64,000 bases of DNA from UBA5704 sp035264905 (GTDB lineage Bacteria; Acidobacteriota; Thermoanaerobaculia; Multivoradales; UBA5704). The notes under the pieces were generated by a model. That model did not search any database. It worked only from the letters and a program-made list of their open reading frames with translations, and was not told where the DNA came from. This document shows positions 55,358 through 63,682 of this stretch, piece by piece; the stretch's first letter is position 1, and each line of letters starts with the position of its first letter. Where the stretch lies: NCBI GenBank assembly GCA_035264905.1, contig DATFPH010000375.1, positions 1-64,000 on the forward strand, given 5' to 3'. The translations under genes and the position numbers were made by a program.

Positions 55358-56674
55358 TCATTGCGCTCCCGCGCCCGCCGCCGCGAGCACCCGGCGGCTC
55401 TCGGCCTCCAGGGCCTGCTGCGCCCGGAGCGACAGGTCGCTGTAGCTGCGGCGCGAGCGGACGCGCAGCCCGGAGCTCCGCACCTCGAGGCGGATGTCGT
55501 GCTTCTTGCCGTCTGCGTTCCAGGTGGGCGAGAAGCCGATCCAGTAATAGGCCTCGATGTCCTCCAGGGTCCGCTCGAGGGCGGTCTCCCGCAAGCCGTT
55601 GAGCGAGGCCTTGCCGCCGGTCTCGCGCGCCAGGATCTCGAAGCCGTACTGCACCCGGCGCTCCCAGGACGAGGTGACGAACGCATTGCGGTCCCTGTAG
55701 AAGCCGAGCTCGCCGTCGCCGAAGCGGTCGGCGTTGACCCGCATCGGCGATGTCTGGAGACCCGAGATGTCCACCGGATACAGAGAGTAGCCGAGCAGGT
55801 TGGCCCCTTCGATGACCCGCGGCTCGACGCCTGCCGGCCAGCCGCCGGAAAGGAGCAGCATGACCTTGCGGCCAGGCGCCGACGAGAAGGCGCGCATCGC
55901 GGCCAGCACGCTCATCCCGAACGAATCGTCGGCGAAGAGGGCCGCGTCACCCCGCTCTACGGCCGAGTAGCTCTCCAGGGTCGACAGCCCTCTGGGCTGG
56001 GCCGCCTCCCGGAGATCCCACCAGTGGCCGGCCTCGAACCCGGTCAGGCCGGTGGATTCGCCCCAGGCGGTGCCGGTCTCCGCCATGTTGCGCAGCACGC
56101 GGTCGTTCTCGACGGTATCGAGCGCGGCGCGCAGCTGCGCTCCGCCGGTGGGCTGCTTCCGGATCTTGTCGAGGAGGGCCACCAGCCGGGCCGGATCGGA
56201 GCTCCAATCGCTCAACACCCGCAGGTGCCCGTCCGGATCGGCCGCCACCAGCGCCACCTGGTCGCCGGGGCCGATCTGCTGGAGATCCTCCTGGAGCCGG
56301 CGCAACACCAGATCGAGCTGCGCCTGGATGGTGAAGCTCTGGTCGATGAAGATCAGCAGATTGCGGCCCACCGTCCCCGAGGTGGGAGAGGCCGGCCCAT
56401 CGCCGCGTGCCTCGACGGCAGCGCCGCCGCGGATCTCGGTGAAATAGTCGATGGGGACTTCCTTGCCGTCGACCAGCAGGCGGAAGTCGGCGGGGCTCAG
56501 CCCCTTGATGCGCTGTTCGTGGCGGTCGGTGACCACCGCCTCCACGTTGACCACACGGACGTCGATCGACTCGCCGATCTCGACATCCACTCCTGCGGGA
56601 GCCGGCTCTTGCGCGGCGAGCGACATCGAGCCGGCCAGCATCAGCAGCGGGATCATTCTGGCGGGACCCTTCAT
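55358..56674 (-). CDS. VWFA-related secreted protein 4
   Basis: 438 residues: signal peptide (IPLLMLAGSMSLAAQ), shared stem (VRVVNVEAVVTDRHEQRI, PADFRLLVDGKEVPIDYF), VWFA-like domain (LLIFIDQSFT, DxSxT) and GRKVMLLLSGGWPAG, but it stops where the C-terminal beta region of the others begins, about 100 residues shorter. A GAGGAGG site precedes the ATG. A perfect TGAGAA-T-TTCTCA inverted repeat (56689-56701) lies 15 bases upstream of the start. Confidence 0.85.
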   Translation of the reverse strand: MKGPARMIPLLMLAGSMSLAAQEPAPAGVDVEIGESIDVRVVNVEAVVTDRHEQRIKGLSPADFRLLVDGKEVPIDYFTEIRGGAAVEARGDGPASPTSGTVGRNLLIFIDQSFTIQAQLDLVLRRLQEDLQQIGPGDQVALVAADPDGHLRVLSDWSSDPARLVALLDKIRKQPTGGAQLRAALDTVENDRVLRNMAETGTAWGESTGLTGFEAGHWWDLREAAQPRGLSTLESYSAVERGDAALFADDSFGMSVLAAMRAFSSAPGRKVMLLLSGGWPAGVEPRVIEGANLLGYSLYPVDISGLQTSPMRVNADRFGDGELGFYRDRNAFVTSSWERRVQYGFEILARETGGKASLNGLRETALERTLEDIEAYYWIGFSPTWNADGKKHDIRLEVRSSGLRVRSRRSYSDLSLRAQQALEAESRRVLAAAGAGAQ

Positions 56675-56688
56675 CAGCGTCCTCCTCT

Positions 56689-56701
56689 TGAGAATTTCTC
56701 A
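56689..56701. promoter_or_regulatory. Small inverted repeat upstream of VWFA 4
   Basis: TGAGAA-T-TTCTCA, perfect 6+1+6. It lies between the start codon at 56674 and the likely promoter region, where a regulator could bind. Similar GAGAA/TTCTC half-sites occur at 14529-14544. Confidence 0.35.
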
Positions 56702-56809
56702 GACAGGACCGGCCATCGCAAGAAAGGTGCCTGGAGAAAAGGCCTGTTCTGACAGGACTTTACACCATGAGGCGTGCTCGGGGGAGGTCGGGAGCGGTCC
56801 GGGAACGTC

Positions 56810-57793
56810 CTACGGCGAGGACAGCCGCCGCTTCAAGTGCTCCACGATCCGCGGCCCGTGGTCGCGGGAGTTCTCGATGAAGATCCGGTCGGTCCAGCGG
56901 CCGGCCTGGAGGGTGCCGGCGACGTAGAGGCCCGGCAGGTTCGACTCGCAGGTCGCGGGGTCGAAGGTGGGGATCAAGGTCTCGGGGTCGATCTCGATGC
57001 CGCAGCGGCGCTCGAAGTCGGCGTCGGGCACGTAGCCGATCAGAATGTAGGCCGCCTGGGCGGGCAGGAGCTCCACTCCGCCGGGACCCTCCACCTCCAC
57101 CCCCTCGCCGTCGCGGAAGGCGCGGACCCGCGTGTGAAAGCGGGCGGGAATCGATCCCTCGGCGATGCGGTTCTCCACGTCCGGCTTGAGCCAGTATTTG
57201 ACCCCGGGCTTCATGTGCGGCCCGCGGTGCACGATCGACACCCGGGCGCCGTTGCGCCAGAGGTCGAGCGCCGCCTCGGCCGCCGTGTTGCCGGCGCCGA
57301 TGACGACCACGTCCTGCTGGAAGTGGGGGTAGGCCTCCTTGTAGCGGAGGCTCACCCAGGGGAGGTCCTCGCCGGGCACGCCGAGCGTCCGCGGCTGGCC
57401 GAAATAGCCGGTGGCGATCGCCACGGCACGGGCGCGGAGCGTCCGTTTCGCCGTGCGCACCCGGAACTCCTCCCCCTCCTTGCGCACGTCCAGGACGTCT
57501 TCATAGAGGGCCAGGGGGATCTTGTAGCGGTCGACCACCGCGCGGTAGTAGGCCAGGGCCTGCCGCCGCGTGGGCTTGTCCTCGGCGATGGTGAACGGCA
57601 CGTCCGCGATCTCCAGACGGTCGCGGGTGGTGAAAAACTCCATGAAAATGGGGTATCCCTGAATGGCGGCCGTCAGCGGGCCGCGGTCCACCACCAGGAC
57701 CGACAGCCCGTTGCGGCAGGCGTCGGCGCCGATGGCGATCCCGGTCGGTCCCGCGCCGACCACCAGAAGGTCCAGAACTTCCGTGTTGCTCAC
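56810..57793 (-). CDS. YpdA-like FAD/NAD(P)-binding reductase
   Basis: 327 residues. FAD site LLVVGAGPTGIAIGADA at the N-terminus, a second Rossmann motif VVVIGAGNTAAEAALDLW near residue 165, and a C-terminal FAD contact LPGLYVAGTLQAGRW. It lacks the CxxC of thioredoxin reductase, as in YpdA (bacillithiol disulfide reductase) relatives. Whether this organism makes bacillithiol is not shown here. The GTG at 57793 overlaps the thiD stop (GTGA) and has a GGAGGGAG site. Confidence 0.87.
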   Translation of the reverse strand: MSNTEVLDLLVVGAGPTGIAIGADACRNGLSVLVVDRGPLTAAIQGYPIFMEFFTTRDRLEIADVPFTIAEDKPTRRQALAYYRAVVDRYKIPLALYEDVLDVRKEGEEFRVRTAKRTLRARAVAIATGYFGQPRTLGVPGEDLPWVSLRYKEAYPHFQQDVVVIGAGNTAAEAALDLWRNGARVSIVHRGPHMKPGVKYWLKPDVENRIAEGSIPARFHTRVRAFRDGEGVEVEGPGGVELLPAQAAYILIGYVPDADFERRCGIEIDPETLIPTFDPATCESNLPGLYVAGTLQAGRWTDRIFIENSRDHGPRIVEHLKRRLSSP

Positions 57794-58608
57794 GCGCTCT
57801 CCCTCCACTGGTACAGATGATCGACAGGCCCATGCCCGCTTCCCAGCGGGTAGGCCGCCGCCATGGCCGCGTGCAGCCAGGCGATCGCTCCTTCAACAGC
57901 TTGCGGCAGATCCTCGCCGCGGCCGAGCCGCGCGGCGATGGCCGACGATAGTGTGCAGCCGGTGCCGTGCGTCGCGGCCGTCTCGATCCGCGGGTGGACG
58001 AACCGGTGCCATCGCGGCGCGGCCCAGAGGAGGTCCACCACCTCCGGCCCGTCCGCGTGCCCCCCTTTGGCGAGCACCGCCGGTCCCCGATCCCCGGCCA
58101 GGGCTTCCGCGGCGCGGCGCCGCTCCTCCTCGCTCTCGACCGGCAGCCCGGTGAGGCGCACGAGCTCCGGGAGGTTCGGGGTGACCAGCGTCGCGAGCGG
58201 AATCAGCTCCTCTCGCAGAGCCTCGACCGCCGCGTCTTCCAGGAGCGCGGCGCCGCTCTTCGAAATCATCACCGGGTCCAGCACGATCGGGATTTCCCGG
58301 GCATGGACGCGCAACCGGCCGGCCACGGCGCGCACCAGATCGGCGTCGGCCAGCATGCCGATCTTCACGGCGTCGACCCCGATGTCCTCGAACACGGCGT
58401 CGATCTGGGCGGCCACGAAGTCCGGCGGCGCGGCGTGGACGGCCCGGACCTCCCGGGTGTTCTGGGCGGTCAGGGCGGTGATCGCGCTCATCCCGTACGC
58501 CCCGTGGGCGGCGAAGGTCTTCAAGTCCGCCTGGATGCCGGCGCCGCCGCCGGAATCCGAGCCGGCGATGGTCAGGAGCCTGGGAGGAATCCGCTGCGTC
58601 GCGCTCAC
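57790..58608 (-). CDS. thiD: Hydroxymethylpyrimidine / phosphomethylpyrimidine kinase
   Basis: 272 residues of the ThiD kinase in thiamine synthesis (HMP to HMP-PP): LLTIAGSDSGGGAGIQADLK, ITALTAQNTREVRAV, VKIGMLADADLV, VLDPVMISKSGAALL, VTPNLPEL and the anion-hole motif THGTGCTLSSAIAARL. The start is a GTG (SATQRIPPRLL); the ribosome site is weak and the frame is open further upstream through lgt. It overlaps the reductase gene downstream. Confidence 0.93.
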   Translation of the reverse strand: MSATQRIPPRLLTIAGSDSGGGAGIQADLKTFAAHGAYGMSAITALTAQNTREVRAVHAAPPDFVAAQIDAVFEDIGVDAVKIGMLADADLVRAVAGRLRVHAREIPIVLDPVMISKSGAALLEDAAVEALREELIPLATLVTPNLPELVRLTGLPVESEEERRRAAEALAGDRGPAVLAKGGHADGPEVVDLLWAAPRWHRFVHPRIETAATHGTGCTLSSAIAARLGRGEDLPQAVEGAIAWLHAAMAAAYPLGSGHGPVDHLYQWRESA

Positions 58609-58628
58609 TCGGTGAGGAGGTGCAAAGG

Positions 58629-59450
58629 TCAGGCCGTCCGCGACACCGGAGAGGAGGCCGCCGGCCGGCGGGAGCGCAGCCAGGTCGCCACCAGGACGAT
58701 CAGCAGCACGCAGATGCTGATCACCTGGGCCATCGTGAACGGTCCGAAGAAGCGGTCGTCCTTGACGCGGACGATCTCGACCAGGAAGCGCTCGATCGCC
58801 AGCAGCGCGAGGAGGACCAGGGCCACGGTGCCCGGCCGCAAGCCGCGCCGGAACAGCCAGAGGCCGATCCCCCAGATGAGCAGGCCGGCGAGCGTCTCGT
58901 AGAGCTGCGTGGGATGGACGCGCAGCAGCTCGGTGTCCGGGATCGAGGCGGGGATGTCGACGCGGAAGGCCTGGCGCAGCTCGCCCGCCGTGGTCGACGG
59001 CAGGCCGTTCGGGAAGGCGATCCCCCAGGGGAGGTTGGTCGGGCGGCCGTAGTCGTCGCCCACCAGGAAGCAGCCGATGCGGCCGATGCCATAGCCGAGC
59101 GCCAGGGCCGGGACCACGGCGTCCGCGGTCTCCCAGCCGGGGAGCCGGCGGTGGCGCATGGTGTAGAGGACCGCCAGGGCGCCGAGGATGAAGCCGCCGT
59201 ACCAGACCAGGCCCGAGCGGTCGAACAGCAGGTGCCAGTCGGTGTTCAAGATGGCGTAGTAGACCTTGGCGCCGACGATCCCGCCGACTCCGGCGGCGAA
59301 CACCAGGGCGCTGGCGTCCTCCTCGTCGCCGATCCCGTGCTTGCGCAGCCCCCAGCGGAGCTGCAGGTAGCTGCCGAGGAAGGCGAAGACCAGCATCACC
59401 CCGAAAGGGCTGATCGAAAACGACCCGATGCGGAAGAGCTCTTGGATCAT
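58629..59450 (-). CDS. lgt: Prolipoprotein diacylglyceryl transferase
   Basis: 273 residues with seven membrane helices. Lgt attaches diacylglycerol to the lipobox cysteine in the inner membrane. The signature region GRIGCFLVGDDYGRPTNLPW is present after ALALGY, as is HPTQLYETLAGL. The start ATG follows an AGGG-like site. It lies upstream of thiD and divergent from the DHH gene. Confidence 0.95.
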   Translation of the reverse strand: MIQELFRIGSFSISPFGVMLVFAFLGSYLQLRWGLRKHGIGDEEDASALVFAAGVGGIVGAKVYYAILNTDWHLLFDRSGLVWYGGFILGALAVLYTMRHRRLPGWETADAVVPALALGYGIGRIGCFLVGDDYGRPTNLPWGIAFPNGLPSTTAGELRQAFRVDIPASIPDTELLRVHPTQLYETLAGLLIWGIGLWLFRRGLRPGTVALVLLALLAIERFLVEIVRVKDDRFFGPFTMAQVISICVLLIVLVATWLRSRRPAASSPVSRTA

Positions 59451-59525
59451 AAAAGGGAGTGTCCCGACGGAGCCTCCCCGTCGCGGGGCGCAATGGTAGC
59501 ACGGGGTCCTGTGGGGCAATCGTCG

Positions 59526-59531
59526 TACAAT
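59526..59531 (+). promoter_or_regulatory. -10 box of the DHH gene, leaderless type
   Basis: TACAAT ends nine bases before the ATG at 59541. Transcription would begin at or just before the start codon; no ribosome site is present. Confidence 0.5.
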
Positions 59532-59540
59532 CGGCCCTTC

Positions 59541-60605
59541 ATGATCACCGACGTAACCCGGGATCGCTACGCCCGGCTGCGGGAGACCGTCCAGAGCCGT
59601 GGGAAGGCCGCGCACTGGCTCGTCCTCACCCACGACAATCCGGACCCGGACGCCCTCGCCTCGGCGCTCATCCTGAGACGCCTGCTCCGCACGGCCTTCA
59701 AGCACACCGTCACCGTGGCGTTCGGCGGCATCGTCGGACGGGCGGAGAACCGGGAGATGTTCCGCACCCTGCGGCTGCCGTTCGTCCACATCCGCGGCCT
59801 CTCCTGGAAGGACTTCCAGGCCTTTGCGCTGGTCGACACCCAGCCGAGGAGCGGCAACAACCAGCTCCCGGCGCGCCTCGTGCCGGACGTGGTGATCGAC
59901 CATCATCCGGTGCGCCAGAACACGCAGAACGGACCGTTCTTCGACATCCGTCCGGAGTACGGAGCCACGGCCACCATCCTGGGCGAGTACATGCTGTCCG
60001 CGGGTATTCAGCCGACGCACGCCGAGGCGACGGCCCTGATCTACGCGATCCGCTCGGAGACCCAGGACTTCGCCCGCGAGTACGCCGGGCCGGACAAGGC
60101 GATCTACGACCTGTTCTTCCCGCGGGCGGACCACCGCCGGCTGGCCTGCATCCAGAACCCGCGTCTCCCCTTGACCTACTTCGCCAACCTCCACGACGCT
60201 CTGGAGAACCTGGAGTCGGTCGACTCCCTGATCATCAGCCATCTCGGGAAGGTCGACCAGCCCGACATCGTCCCGGAGATCGCCGACCTGCTGCTGCGCA
60301 TCGAGGGGAAGACCTGGGCCTTGTGCACCGGCTTCTACCAGGACCGGCTCTATCTCTCGATCCGCACCACCAACACCCGGGCCGAGGCAGGCTCGCTCAT
60401 GCACCGCCTGCTCGGGCGCCGCGGCAAGGGCGGAGGCCACGGCCGGACGGCCGGTGGATGGGTCGACCTCAGCAAGATTCCGGAGGAGGAGGCGCGCCGG
60501 AGGCTGCAGCGGAGCATCGGGGTGCGGCTGGCCAGCGAGCTCGGGAAGAATCCGGACAAGATCTCCCGCATCGAGCTGCGCGCCGCGCGTCCCGGGCTTT
60601 CCTGA
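59541..60605 (+). CDS. DHH-family phosphoesterase (NrnA-like or pAp phosphatase-like)
   Basis: 354 residues: DHH domain with VLTHDNPDPDALASAL (motif I), VDTQ (motif II), VVIDHHPV (motif III, DHH) and a C-terminal DHHA1 domain whose glycine-rich part reads GRRGKGGGHGRTAGG. Motif I carries THDNPDPD in place of SHxxPDGD, still giving the metal aspartates. Expected activity is degradation of short RNA oligonucleotides or cyclic dinucleotide products. It is divergent from lgt and convergent with the DUF2007-like gene. Confidence 0.9.
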   Translation: MITDVTRDRYARLRETVQSRGKAAHWLVLTHDNPDPDALASALILRRLLRTAFKHTVTVAFGGIVGRAENREMFRTLRLPFVHIRGLSWKDFQAFALVDTQPRSGNNQLPARLVPDVVIDHHPVRQNTQNGPFFDIRPEYGATATILGEYMLSAGIQPTHAEATALIYAIRSETQDFAREYAGPDKAIYDLFFPRADHRRLACIQNPRLPLTYFANLHDALENLESVDSLIISHLGKVDQPDIVPEIADLLLRIEGKTWALCTGFYQDRLYLSIRTTNTRAEAGSLMHRLLGRRGKGGGHGRTAGGWVDLSKIPEEEARRRLQRSIGVRLASELGKNPDKISRIELRAARPGLS

Positions 60606-60611
60606 AAGACC

Positions 60612-60968
60612 TCACCCGCCCCAGTCGTCGGCCTCGACCGGATCGAGATCCCGCACGAGCTGGCGGGCTTCCCGGAACCGGTTCTCGGCGACGTGAACCG
60701 TGACGACCTCCTCGCCAGGATCACCCATCTCTCCCCCATCCCTGGGCAGCACCCCCAGTGACGTCTCCCCTTGCACGAACCAAGGGATCCCCGCCTCCTC
60801 CAGCCGCGCCGTCACCAATCCGAAGTACGCAACGTCCGTGCTCTCGACGAGCGGAGCGAAGTCGACCTCCTCCACTCCATCGTCCACCTCCTCGACCAGA
60901 GGCACCTCGCACCCTTCGCAATCCGGAACGTCGTTCTCGTACTCCGACCCACACTCAGGACAAATCAT
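60612..60968 (-). CDS. DUF2007-like protein with N-terminal zinc ribbon
   Basis: 118 residues: CPECGSEYENDVPDCEGCEV gives two CxxC pairs (a zinc ribbon), then an acidic linker and a DUF2007-like domain (VARLEEAG-like helix, IPWFVQGETS, VTVHVAENRFREARQLV). DUF2007 domains are proposed signalling or binding modules of unknown ligand. The 200 bases upstream contain no other gene. Confidence 0.75.
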   Translation of the reverse strand: MICPECGSEYENDVPDCEGCEVPLVEEVDDGVEEVDFAPLVESTDVAYFGLVTARLEEAGIPWFVQGETSLGVLPRDGGEMGDPGEEVVTVHVAENRFREARQLVRDLDPVEADDWGG

Positions 60969-61171
60969 GCCGCCCTCCTTCTATCCGGATCAGTTCCTGA
61001 CTCGCACCCGCAGCCGTCAGGGGCTGACCCTTCTTTCCAAGAGTGTCACAGAAGCCCCAATAGTAGACCCTGGTGGACAGATTTGGACCCACCGGAAGCA
61101 GGGGCCGTTCCTTTGTAGTTGTCCTATAGAAAAGGTGCTGCGAAGGTGCCGAAGCGAGACGGCCCTGTCTC
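60969..61171. other. Spacer between the DUF2007-like and TPR genes
   Basis: About 200 bases with no recognisable gene, hairpin or repeat. Confidence 0.45.
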
Positions 61172-62809
61172 CTACTCCGCCCAGCCCACATGGGAAGCCA
61201 GGGACGATTCAACGCCCAGGAGAATCCGTTGGAGAAAACCCGGATCGAAGGCCTCGACCTCGGCGCGACGGCTTTCCAGGAGAGTGCGGGAGGCCGGCGA
61301 GAGGTCGACGGCGGCACTGGCCTCCTTCTCCATGGCTTCGACCTTGGCCCGTAACAGGGCATGTTGCTTGCGATACCGGCGGGCCGAGCGATCGTCCTCG
61401 CCGCGCTCCAGGAGCTCGACAGGGATCGCGAGCTCCCGCTGCGCGTTGACCCAGTCCGCGCGCTGGTACTCCGGCAGGCCGAAGGCGAGGGCCTCGGAGC
61501 GGCGCAGGAAGCGCCAGTCGATGAGGGCGACGAGATTCCCGAGCTCGTGCGGGCTCATCTCCTCCCGCTCGAGCTCCGCGATCAGGGTGCGCAGGAAGAA
61601 GGATTCGTGCTGCAACCCCCGGCCAGGCGCCGAAGAGGCGGTGAGGATCGTACCGAAGCCGGGAGAGCTCTGCGCGGCCGCTCTCTGCTGCCGGAGCTCG
61701 GACTCCTGGCGGGCGATCTCGCGCAGGACGGACTCCAGGCCCCGCCGCACCCGCAGGTAGCGGTCGACGTCGCCGGCGGTCAGATCGACGACCGCGAGAT
61801 CATCGCCATGCGTCCAACGCCAGGTCTTGTCGAGCGTCTCGAGCCTGTCGTGCAGCTGCTGGATCTCCCTGAAATCCCGCAGGGTGCTCTGGGGGGACGG
61901 CATCCTCATGGCGGAATTCCAGAGGTAGAGCACGCCCACCAGAAGGAGAAAGGCGGCGCCCACGGCGATCCCGGCGGCCCGGAGGCCCTCCCGGACGGTG
62001 ACGGCGCCGTCGACCCGCGGCCGGGGCAGCGTCGTGCCGGGCCGGAGGCCGCGGGCGGCGCGGATCCAGCCGCGGTACCGGCGCTTGAGGTAGGACGGGA
62101 GCGACTTCGCGTCGGCGGCGACCTCGGCGAGCAGCGGGCCGGCCTCCTCCTTCTTCCCCTGCTGGAGGAGGATGCGCGCGAGCCGCACCTGGGCCTCGAT
62201 GACGGTGCGGCGCTCGAGGACGCGGCGCAGAACGGGTACGGCCTCCTCGCGCCGGCCGCTCTCGTCGAGGCAGCGCGCGAGGGCGAGCGGCCCTTCGCCG
62301 AGGCGGGCGTCGGGCTCGACCGCAACGAGCTGCTCCAGATACGGCACGGCGTCGGCGAAGCGACCCTGGGGCTGGAGGGCCTGAGCCAGGCCGAAATGGA
62401 CGTCCTCGACCGCGGCACCGTTCTCGAGGGCCTCCCGGAAATGCGCCTCGGCTTCCTTGTTCTTGCCGAGGACGAGGAGATCCTCCCCCGCCTCGGTCAG
62501 CACGCCCGGTCCCCGCCAGTGGCCGAGCTGGACCTGGAGCGCCTTCAGGTGGCGGCGCGCCTGGAGGCGGCGCGCCGTCGAATGCGACATGAACGCCGCG
62601 CTGTGGCTGCCCAGGAGAGCGCTGCGCACCACGACGAAGTAGGCGATCGGGCCGATCACCGGCATGGCGAGGATGATCAGGCACCAGTACCAGCCGGCGC
62701 CGGTGCGGATCGAGTCGATGAGCGCCACGGCAGCCAGGATCATCGGCAGGAAGCCGAAGCAACCGCCGCACGCGAAGACACCAGCCAGGACAGAGCCGAG
62801 CATTTCCAC
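61172..62809 (-). CDS. TPR-repeat membrane protein
   Basis: 545 residues: two N-terminal helices with the PLDc_N-like pattern (VALIDSIRTGAGWYWCLIIL, MPVIGPIAYFVV), a TPR region (about residues 100-250, EAGEDLLVLGKNKEAEAHF and FADAVPYLEQLVAVEPDA), a third membrane helix near 285, and a charged helical C-terminal ~230 residues. It probably scaffolds a complex at the inner membrane. The start is a GTG seven bases after a GGAGGAG site; an ATG two codons later is an alternative. It is divergent from gntK. Confidence 0.75.
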   Translation of the reverse strand: MEMLGSVLAGVFACGGCFGFLPMILAAVALIDSIRTGAGWYWCLIILAMPVIGPIAYFVVVRSALLGSHSAAFMSHSTARRLQARRHLKALQVQLGHWRGPGVLTEAGEDLLVLGKNKEAEAHFREALENGAAVEDVHFGLAQALQPQGRFADAVPYLEQLVAVEPDARLGEGPLALARCLDESGRREEAVPVLRRVLERRTVIEAQVRLARILLQQGKKEEAGPLLAEVAADAKSLPSYLKRRYRGWIRAARGLRPGTTLPRPRVDGAVTVREGLRAAGIAVGAAFLLLVGVLYLWNSAMRMPSPQSTLRDFREIQQLHDRLETLDKTWRWTHGDDLAVVDLTAGDVDRYLRVRRGLESVLREIARQESELRQQRAAAQSSPGFGTILTASSAPGRGLQHESFFLRTLIAELEREEMSPHELGNLVALIDWRFLRRSEALAFGLPEYQRADWVNAQRELAIPVELLERGEDDRSARRYRKQHALLRAKVEAMEKEASAAVDLSPASRTLLESRRAEVEAFDPGFLQRILLGVESSLASHVGWAE

Positions 62810-62869
62810 GAAGGAGCTCCTCCAGAAACCTAGTTTGGACGAATCCTGGATATGATATCACCCGACTCG

Positions 62870-63364
62870 ATGATCGTCATCGTGATGGGGGTCGCCGGCT
62901 CGGGCAAGACGACGGTCGGCCGTCTGCTCGCCGAGACCCTGGGCTGGTCCTTCCACGAGGGGGACGATCTCCACCCCCTGGCCAACGTCCAGAAGATGGC
63001 CGCCGGTATTCCACTGACGGATGCGGACCGTCTCCCCTGGCTTGAGGCGCTGCGCGCACTGATCGAGCGCTGCCTCGCCATCGGAGAGGACGCGGCGGTC
63101 GCCTGCTCGGCCCTCAAGGCGAGCTACCGGGAGATCCTGGCCGGAGGTCTGGACGGAGTGCGCTTCGTCCACCTGACCGGGAGCCGGGACCTGATCCGAG
63201 ATCGTCTGGAGCAGCGGCACGGGCACTTCATGAAGGCGAGGATGCTCGACAGCCAGCTCGCGGCCCTGGAGCCGCCGTCGCATGCGCTGGAGGTGGACGT
63301 GGCGGGAAGCCCGGAGGAGATCGTGGCGGAGATCGTGAGGTGGATCATTCCCCTCGCGAGGTGA
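62870..63364 (+). CDS. gntK: Gluconokinase
   Basis: 164 residues of the GntK type, which phosphorylates gluconate for entry into the pentose phosphate or Entner-Doudoroff route. Walker A MGVAGSGKTTVG at residues about 6-17, EGDDLHPLANVQKMAAGIPLTD, CSALKASYREIL and the LEQRHGHFMKARMLDSQLAALE segment are typical. The ATG at 62870 gives the family start; a TATGAT box 13 bases earlier suggests a very short leader. Its last five codons are already part of the 21-base array. Confidence 0.92.
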   Translation: MIVIVMGVAGSGKTTVGRLLAETLGWSFHEGDDLHPLANVQKMAAGIPLTDADRLPWLEALRALIERCLAIGEDAAVACSALKASYREILAGGLDGVRFVHLTGSRDLIRDRLEQRHGHFMKARMLDSQLAALEPPSHALEVDVAGSPEEIVAEIVRWIIPLAR

Positions 63365-63579
63365 GCAACTCCCCTGGCGAGGGGAGAGACTCACCCGGCG
63401 AGGGGAAAAGCTCCCCTCCTTCGGTGAGAGACTCACCCGGCGAGGGGAAAGACTCCCCTCGGGAGGTGAGAGTCCCCCCGCACGGGGGGAGAGATTCCCC
63501 TGGCGAGGTGAGAGTCTCCCCTCTCGAGGGGCAAGGCTCACCTCGCGGGGGGAGAGGCTCACCCGGCCAGGGAGTCAGC
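63349..63579. repeat. Degenerate tandem array, eleven 21-base units
   Basis: Eleven units of exactly 21 bases (63349-63579) of the form TCCCCT-xGCG-AGGGGAGAGAC or TCACCC-GGCG-AGGGGAAA. Each unit is quasi-palindromic (TCMCC...GGKGA), so each can fold into a hairpin. Both strands stay open and would encode SPGEGRD-type heptapeptide repeats, but no start signal supports translation. The first unit overlaps the 3' end of gntK. Confidence 0.88.
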
Positions 63580-63641
63580 GGCGGTGGCGGCGGAGGATGC
63601 GTGCGAGGGCTCGGGGGTAGCGGACGCCCGTCCCGGGCGCT

Positions 63642-63673
63642 GGCGCGTAGCCCCGGGGGTTCAACCCGGGGCG
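63642..63673. repeat. Dispersed hairpin element, copy 2
   Basis: GGCGCGTAGCCCCGGG, then GGTTC, then AACCCGGGG. It differs from copy 1 (21334-21368) by one extra base and a small substitution, and lies in the opposite orientation. It sits ten bases before the guaA stop, so it is again at a convergent junction. Confidence 0.75.
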
Positions 63674-63682
63674 GGGGGGAGG

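Noticed and set aside
53342..56752. A 1136-codon open frame on the plus strand opposite the VWFA genes
   Set aside because: It is an antisense shadow caused by high GC and third-codon bias. The minus strand holds proteins with signal peptides and shared motifs; the plus frame has low-complexity composition and no family motif.
63349..63579. Possible repeat protein (SPGEGRD heptapeptides) coded by the 21-base array
   Set aside because: Both strands are open because 21 is a multiple of three and units lack stops; there is no ribosome site or start codon in a sensible position.
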